Source: CAWCLK01 sp963796225 (lineage in GTDB: Bacteria; Actinomycetota; Nitriliruptoria; Nitriliruptorales; Nitriliruptoraceae). Taken from it: a stretch of DNA of 64,000 bases. The notes beneath the pieces are model-generated. The model had not been told where the DNA came from. It was given only the letters and a program-made list of their open reading frames with translations, and did not search any database. Below are positions 60,126 through 64,000 of this stretch, in pieces (position 1 is the stretch's first letter; every line of letters begins with the position of its first letter). The stretch is from the NCBI GenBank assembly GCA_963796225.1, contig CAWCLK010000008.1:62001-126000 (forward strand). The letters are read 5' to 3'. A program made the translations under genes and the position numbers.

Positions 60126-60956
60126 ATGACCGCCACCGCCACCGCCACCCGCTTCCTCGAGCGCCCCGGCGGACGCCTCGCCTTCGACGACCGGGGCACC
60201 GGTCCGCTGGTCGTGTGCGTGCCCGGCATGGGCGACCTGCGGTCCGAGTACCGCCTGCTGGCCCCGCAGCTGGTCGCCGCCGGCCACCGCGTGGTGACGC
60301 TGGACCTGCGAGGCCACGGGGACTCCGACGCGACCTTCACCGACCACCAGCGTCCGACCATCGGCGAGGACGTGGTGGCCCTGCTCGCGCACCTCGACGC
60401 GGGGCCCGCGCACCTGGTGGGGACCTCGTTCGGGGCGGCGGCCGTGGTCTGGGCCGCGGCCGAGGCGCCGGGCCGGGTCGCCAGCTGCACGCTGGTCGGT
60501 CCCTTCGTCCGGGACCTGCCCGTCCCCGCGATGCAGGCGGCCGCGCTGCGGCTGGCCCTGCGCCGTCCGTGGGGTGTGGCGTTCTGGGCCTGGTGGTACG
60601 GGCAGAAGCTGTACCCCGGGGCACGCCCCGCCGACCACGACACGCACGTCGCCGCGGTCCGGGCCTCGATGGCCGAGCCCGGACGCCTCGAGGCGCTGGC
60701 CGCCATGGCGCGCGCCGGGTGCGAGGAGATCGACCCGCGGCTCGACGACGTGCGGGCCCCGACGCTGGTGGTGATGGGCACCGCCGACCCCGACTTCCCC
60801 GACCCGGCCGCCGAGGCGAACGCCATCGCGGGGCGCGTGGACGGCGAGGTCCTGCTGGTGGAGGGGTCGGGCCACTACCCCCACGTCGACGCCGCCGACG
60901 TCACCGGCCCGGCGATCGCCCGGTTCCTCGCCGACGCCGCGCGAGGCGTGGCCTGA
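60126..60956 (+). CDS. Alpha/beta hydrolase
   Basis: A 276-residue alpha/beta-hydrolase. Catalytic Ser in LVGTSFGAAAV (about residue 100), acid in VMGTADPDFPDP, His in EGSGHYPHVDA; LDLRGHGDSDATF and VPGMGDLRSEYRLL are family features. It is the first gene of a two-gene operon; its stop overlaps the ATG of the TetR gene (TGATG), so the repressor and the enzyme are made together. The likely substrate is an ester or lactone that also acts as the inducer; this is inference. Confidence 0.87.
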   Translation: MTATATATRFLERPGGRLAFDDRGTGPLVVCVPGMGDLRSEYRLLAPQLVAAGHRVVTLDLRGHGDSDATFTDHQRPTIGEDVVALLAHLDAGPAHLVGTSFGAAAVVWAAAEAPGRVASCTLVGPFVRDLPVPAMQAAALRLALRRPWGVAFWAWWYGQKLYPGARPADHDTHVAAVRASMAEPGRLEALAAMARAGCEEIDPRLDDVRAPTLVVMGTADPDFPDPAAEANAIAGRVDGEVLLVEGSGHYPHVDAADVTGPAIARFLADAARGVA

Positions 60957-61530
60957 TGCCGTCCCGGACCCGGCTGACCGCAGACCGGATCACGGACGCC
61001 GCCGCCGAGCTGGTGGACCGGGACGGGTACGACGCGCTGACCCTGGGCGCCGTCGCCGACGCCCTCGGCGTGCGCTCCGCCGTCGCTCTACAACCACGTC
61101 GACGGCCTCGACGAGGTCCGACGGCGGCTGACCGTGCGAGCCGTCGAGGCCCTCGGAGCCGAGCTCCAGCGCGCCGCCGTGGGGCGCAGCGGCGACGATG
61201 CGGTGCGTAGCCCTGGCCCGCGCGTACCGGGCCTTCGCGCTGGCCCACCCGGGCTGGTACGCGACGACGGTGCCCAGCGCGGAAGGGGGCGACGAGGAGG
61301 TCCGGCTGGCGGGAGCACGGGTGGTGGAGACGGTGGTCGCCGTGCTCGCCGGGCACGGCTTCGATCCGGACACGGCGATCCACGCAACCCGGACCCTGCG
61401 TGCGGCGGTCCACGGGTTCGTGGACCTCGAGCTGGCCGGCGGGTTCGGGCTGGCGCAGTCCCCCGCCGACACCTTCGACTGGATGACCGAGCTGCTCGTG
61501 GCCGGGTTCCGGGCGGCGCCACCCGCCTGA
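60956..61530 (+). CDS. TetR-family regulator (WHG-domain type), two frame breaks
   Basis: About 190 residues after correction. The N-terminal helix-turn-helix is RITDAAAELVDRDGYDALTLGAVADALGVRSPSLYNHVDGLDEV; the C-terminal domain has YRAFALAHPGWYATTVPS, typical of TetR proteins with a WHG domain. Two extra bases break the frame, at about 61076-61082 (before SLYNHV) and 61205-61210 (before ALARAYRAF). The locus length is a multiple of three plus two, as expected. If the breaks are real, the operon has lost its repressor. ATG at 60956 overlaps the hydrolase stop. The two operators upstream of the operon fit autoregulation. Confidence 0.8.
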
Positions 61531-61547
61531 CGTCCGCGAGCTGGCGA

Positions 61548-62423
61548 TCAGCAGGTGTCGGCGATCCAGTCCATCGTCGCCGCCCAGGAGTCGTCACCCG
61601 GGTCGATGACCGTGAAGTGGTCGCCCTCGACGGGGCGCAGCTCGGCACGGTCGCCGGCGGCCTGCGCGTAGGCCTCGGACTGGGAGAACGGCACGTTGTC
61701 GTCGGACCGGCCGTGGACCAGCAGGACGGGCACGGGCGGCGGGGCGAGGGCGAGCGGATCGCCGACGGCGTACCGCTCGGGCACCTCGTCCGGCCCGCCA
61801 CCCATGAGGTCGTCCGTGGCCCCGTTGCCCACGCCCTCGCGGGCGGACCGGGCGAGGGCGACGACGCCGGCCTGGCTCACCGCCGCACACGCGACGACGC
61901 GCGGGTCGGCCCCGACCTCGCCATCCGGGATGTTCGGGCGCGACGCCACCCAGGCGGCGAGGTGGCCGCCCGCCGAGTGGCCGACGACGACCACGCGGTC
62001 GAGGTCCAGCGGGGCGTCGGCGCCGGCCAGCGCGTCCACGGCCGCCGCCACGTCCTCGAAGGTCGCCGGCCACCCTCCGGCCCCTCCGACGCGGCGGTAC
62101 TCGACGTTGGCCGTCGCGTACCCGCGGATCACGGCGTCCCGGGCGAGCGGCACCATCAGGTCCTTGCCGTACGCCTGGCGCCAGAAGCCCCCGTGGACGA
62201 GGACCACGACGGGCAGCGGGCCGTCCGCCTCGCTGGGCCACGCCAGGTCGACGACCTGCTCGTCGGACGGGCCATAGGTCAGCTGCTCGCGGTGCACGTC
62301 GGCGGACTCCTCGGTCCCGGGTGGTGACGAGGTGCGGGCCACCGGGGCTGCGCAGCCAAGCAGCCCGGCGGCCACGGCGACGGCCACGGCCCACCGGCGG
62401 ACGGGCACGGGTGGTCGTGGCAC
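61548..62423 (-). CDS. Secreted lipoprotein alpha/beta hydrolase
   Basis: A 291-residue esterase/lipase-like protein. The N terminus is a lipoprotein signal: basic VRR, hydrophobic WAVAVAVAAGLLG, then the lipobox Cys in LLGCAAP. The hydrolase domain shows the oxyanion motif VVLVHGGFWRQ, nucleophile Ser in VVGHSAGGHLAAWVAS, acid near VHGRSDDNVPF and His in EGDHFTVIDPG. It resembles the BD-FAE/dienelactone-type esterases. GTG at 62423. It converges on the TetR gene with 17 bases between stops. Confidence 0.88.
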   Translation of the reverse strand: MPRPPVPVRRWAVAVAVAAGLLGCAAPVARTSSPPGTEESADVHREQLTYGPSDEQVVDLAWPSEADGPLPVVVLVHGGFWRQAYGKDLMVPLARDAVIRGYATANVEYRRVGGAGGWPATFEDVAAAVDALAGADAPLDLDRVVVVGHSAGGHLAAWVASRPNIPDGEVGADPRVVACAAVSQAGVVALARSAREGVGNGATDDLMGGGPDEVPERYAVGDPLALAPPPVPVLLVHGRSDDNVPFSQSEAYAQAAGDRAELRPVEGDHFTVIDPGDDSWAATMDWIADTC

Positions 62424-62502
62424 GTGGGACTCGTCGGCGAGGGGACGGGCATCGTTCGGGGCGCAGGACCGTCGGGCGTGCCCCGGCTCCCGAGGGCAGG
62501 CG

Positions 62503-62508
62503 TAGGGT
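62503..62508 (+). promoter_or_regulatory. Candidate -10 box for the LLM oxidoreductase gene
   Basis: TAGGGT, 36 bases before the GTG at 62545; GAAGGAGG lies between. Confidence 0.4.
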
Positions 62509-62544
62509 GCGAGGTCGGGTCCTGCCGAGCGAAGGAGGCCGGTC

Positions 62545-63456
62545 GTGCGCGTCGGGGTGTCCCTGCGGAGTGCGTACGAGCTCGACGACCCCCGGGCCGG
62601 GGCGGCGATGATGGTGGACCGGGCCGCAGCGGCCGAACGGGCCGGCCTCGACCACCTGTTCGTCGGGGACCACCACGCGACCGCGCCCCGCCTCTACTAC
62701 CAGAACACGGCCGTCCTGGGCCGCCTGCTGGCCGAGTGGGGCGACCGCCCGGCCGGTGCCCTGTTCCTGCTCCCGCTGTGGCACCCGGTGCTGCTCGCGG
62801 AGCAGGTCGGGACCCTCGCCGCCATCGCCCGTGGCCGGTTCGTGCTGCAGTGCACGGTGGGCGGCGGGGCCGAGCAGTTCGCCGGCCTGGGTGCCGACCT
62901 CGGCACGCGCGCGCCGACCTTCGAGACGAGGCTGGACCTCGTGCGACGCCTCCTGGCCGGCGAGGAGGTCGAGGGGCGGGCACCCGCCCCGTTCCGGGCC
63001 CGCATCGCCCCGCTCCCGGCCGAGCCGGTGGAGGTGTGGATCGGCGGTCACGCCGACGCCGCGATCGACCGTGCGGCGCGACTCGGGGATGCGTGGGTCG
63101 CCGGACCCGGGCCGACGCCGTCCGAGGCGGCCGCGCTGCTGGCCACCTACCGGGCACGCTGCGAGGCACACGCACGCACGCCCACCGCCGTCGCCATCCG
63201 CCGCGACGTGTACGTGGGCGAGGACGACGCCGACGTCCGCGCGACCGTCGACCCCGTCGTGGCCGCGGGGTACCGCGGCCTGGACCCGGACGCGCTGGTG
63301 ACCGGGACCGTCGAGGAGGTCGCCGACGCGCTCGGACGGCTCGCCGAGGACGGCTGGACCGACGTCGTGGTGCGCAACCTGACGGACGACCCGGACCGGG
63401 CGGTCGCCTGCCTGGAGCGGCTCGGCGACGTCCGCCGCCTCGTCGCCGCGGCGTGA
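62545..63456 (+). CDS. LLM-class (luciferase-like) F420/flavin-dependent oxidoreductase
   Basis: A 303-residue TIM-barrel enzyme of the bacterial luciferase superfamily. Family features: VGVSLRSAYELDDPRAG at the first strand, DHLFVGDHHATAPRLYYQN, LPLWHPVLLAEQVGTLAAIARGRFVLQCTVGGGAEQF, and VEVWIGGHADAAIDRAARLGDAWVAGPG near the C terminus. Actinobacterial members often use cofactor F420. The substrate is unknown. GTG at 62545 with a strong GAAGGAGG. It precedes SURF1 by 39 bases. Confidence 0.9.
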   Translation: MRVGVSLRSAYELDDPRAGAAMMVDRAAAAERAGLDHLFVGDHHATAPRLYYQNTAVLGRLLAEWGDRPAGALFLLPLWHPVLLAEQVGTLAAIARGRFVLQCTVGGGAEQFAGLGADLGTRAPTFETRLDLVRRLLAGEEVEGRAPAPFRARIAPLPAEPVEVWIGGHADAAIDRAARLGDAWVAGPGPTPSEAAALLATYRARCEAHARTPTAVAIRRDVYVGEDDADVRATVDPVVAAGYRGLDPDALVTGTVEEVADALGRLAEDGWTDVVVRNLTDDPDRAVACLERLGDVRRLVAAA

Positions 63457-63482
63457 CGGACGGGCCGCCCCCGCCCCGGCGG

Positions 63483-63488
63483 TAGCCT
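63483..63488 (+). promoter_or_regulatory. -10 box for a probably leaderless SURF1 transcript
   Basis: TAGCCT is followed by 7 bases and then the GTG at 63496, without a ribosome site. Confidence 0.5.
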
Positions 63489-63495
63489 CGGCCGC

Positions 63496-64000
63496 GTGTC
63501 CTCCTCCCGCCGTGTCCTGCTCCGGCCGCACTGGATCGTCGCCCACGTGGTGGTCCTCGCGGTCGCGATCACCTTCCCCATGCTCGGGTTCTGGCAGCTG
63601 GACCGGTGGGGCGAGGAGAAGGCCCTCCAGGCCCGCATCGAGGCCCGTGTCGACGAGCCACCGGTCCCCGTGACCGAGGTGCTGGACCAGCAGATGTCCG
63701 CGTCGGAGCTCGACGACCTCGAGTTCCAGCCGGTGACCGCACGCGGGACCTACCTCGCCGACGAGGAGGTCGCCCACCGCAACCGGGACCTCGACGGACA
63801 GGGCGGGTTCGACTGGCTCACCCCGCTGCGCCTGGAGGACGGCGACGTGGTGCTCGTGCGCCGGGGTTTCGTGCCACCCAGCCAGGCCGCCGGGGCCGAC
63901 CCCAGCGTCGCCCCGCCCCCGGACGGTCCGGTGTCGGTCACGGGCTGGCTGGAGCTGTCGGGCGAGCAGCCCGGCTTCGGGCCCACCGACCAGCCCACGG
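63496..64000 (+). CDS. SURF1 family cytochrome oxidase assembly protein, partial
   Basis: The first 168 residues of a SURF1/Shy1-like protein needed for heme-copper oxidase biogenesis. A membrane helix (about residues 15-35, VVVLAVAITFPMLGFWQL) leads into the conserved GFWQLDRWGEEKALQARIEAR, then PVTARGTYLADEEVAHRNRDLDGQGGFDWLTPLRLEDG and VLVRRGFVPP. The C-terminal helix lies beyond the window end. GTG at 63496, apparently leaderless. Confidence 0.9.
   Translation, partial: MSSSRRVLLRPHWIVAHVVVLAVAITFPMLGFWQLDRWGEEKALQARIEARVDEPPVPVTEVLDQQMSASELDDLEFQPVTARGTYLADEEVAHRNRDLDGQGGFDWLTPLRLEDGDVVLVRRGFVPPSQAAGADPSVAPPPDGPVSVTGWLELSGEQPGFGPTDQPT

Overview
The window is very GC-rich DNA with tightly packed genes on both strands, many GTG starts and frequent 1-8 bp gene overlaps. 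Several gene sets point to an actinomycete: a DUF2510-RDD membrane protein, an actinobacterial-type glucan phosphorylase, the GlgE route to alpha-glucan with a fused TreS-maltokinase, a DesA3-like desaturase with its own ferredoxin reductase, an F420-type LLM oxidoreductase, GAF-ANTAR regulators, and a HemY-type (coproporphyrin) oxidase next to HemE. A deep-branching class such as Nitriliruptoria/Euzebyales would fit, but that placement is inference. The region is almost entirely chromosomal housekeeping. I see no insertion sequence, prophage, CRISPR array or rRNA.

Layout. 1-5.8 kb: CNNM transporter (cut by the window edge), a TetR regulator divergent from a FadE5-like acyl-CoA dehydrogenase with two visible operators, a CoA-transferase and an RDD protein. 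5.9-15.3 kb: class A penicillin-binding protein, VanZ, FAD-linked oxidase with a coupled hydrolase, a membrane-anchored metalloprotease, SDR, pterin dehydratase, Lon-domain protein, acetyltransferase and an anchored Ser/Thr/Pro-rich protein. 15.4-18.1 kb: an OmpR-type two-component pair and an SRAP protein. 18.1-21.1 kb: heme genes and the RNase P RNA gene. 21.2-24.4 kb: otsA, otsB and a degenerate GGDEF protein. 24.3-29.7 kb: zinc-ribbon protein, Nif3-like protein, PPOX protein, desaturase/reductase pair and tRNA-Val. 29.8-40.5 kb: SDR, pyridine nucleotide-disulfide reductase, two GAF-ANTAR regulators, Pgi, small DUF proteins, HAD phosphatase, and a TetR-controlled pair of a ferritin-like PF10118 protein and a membrane protein. 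40.5-52.3 kb: a five-gene alpha-glucan operon, glgE-treS/mak-glgB-glgX-glgP. 52.4-58.1 kb: glycosyltransferase, guaB, peroxiredoxin, PH-like protein, archaeal-type formyl-THF cyclo-ligase and rmuC. 58.2-64 kb: glpD, a pair of 51-bp hairpin repeats, a hydrolase-TetR operon with operators, a lipoprotein hydrolase, an LLM oxidoreductase and the start of SURF1.

How the genes work together. Carbohydrate storage dominates: OtsA/OtsB make trehalose, TreS-Mak converts trehalose to maltose-1-phosphate, GlgE extends glucan, GlgB branches it, GlgX and GlgP degrade it, and Pgi links the hexose phosphates. All the steps from glucose-6-phosphate to branched glucan through trehalose are present except UDP-glucose supply.

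Quality warning. At least nine genes carry single-base frame breaks, almost always an extra base, while the protein continues perfectly in the next frame. They include enzymes unlikely to be lost (OtsA, GlgP). The simplest explanation is residual sequencing or assembly indels. These genes are given here as full-length loci with the break positions stated.
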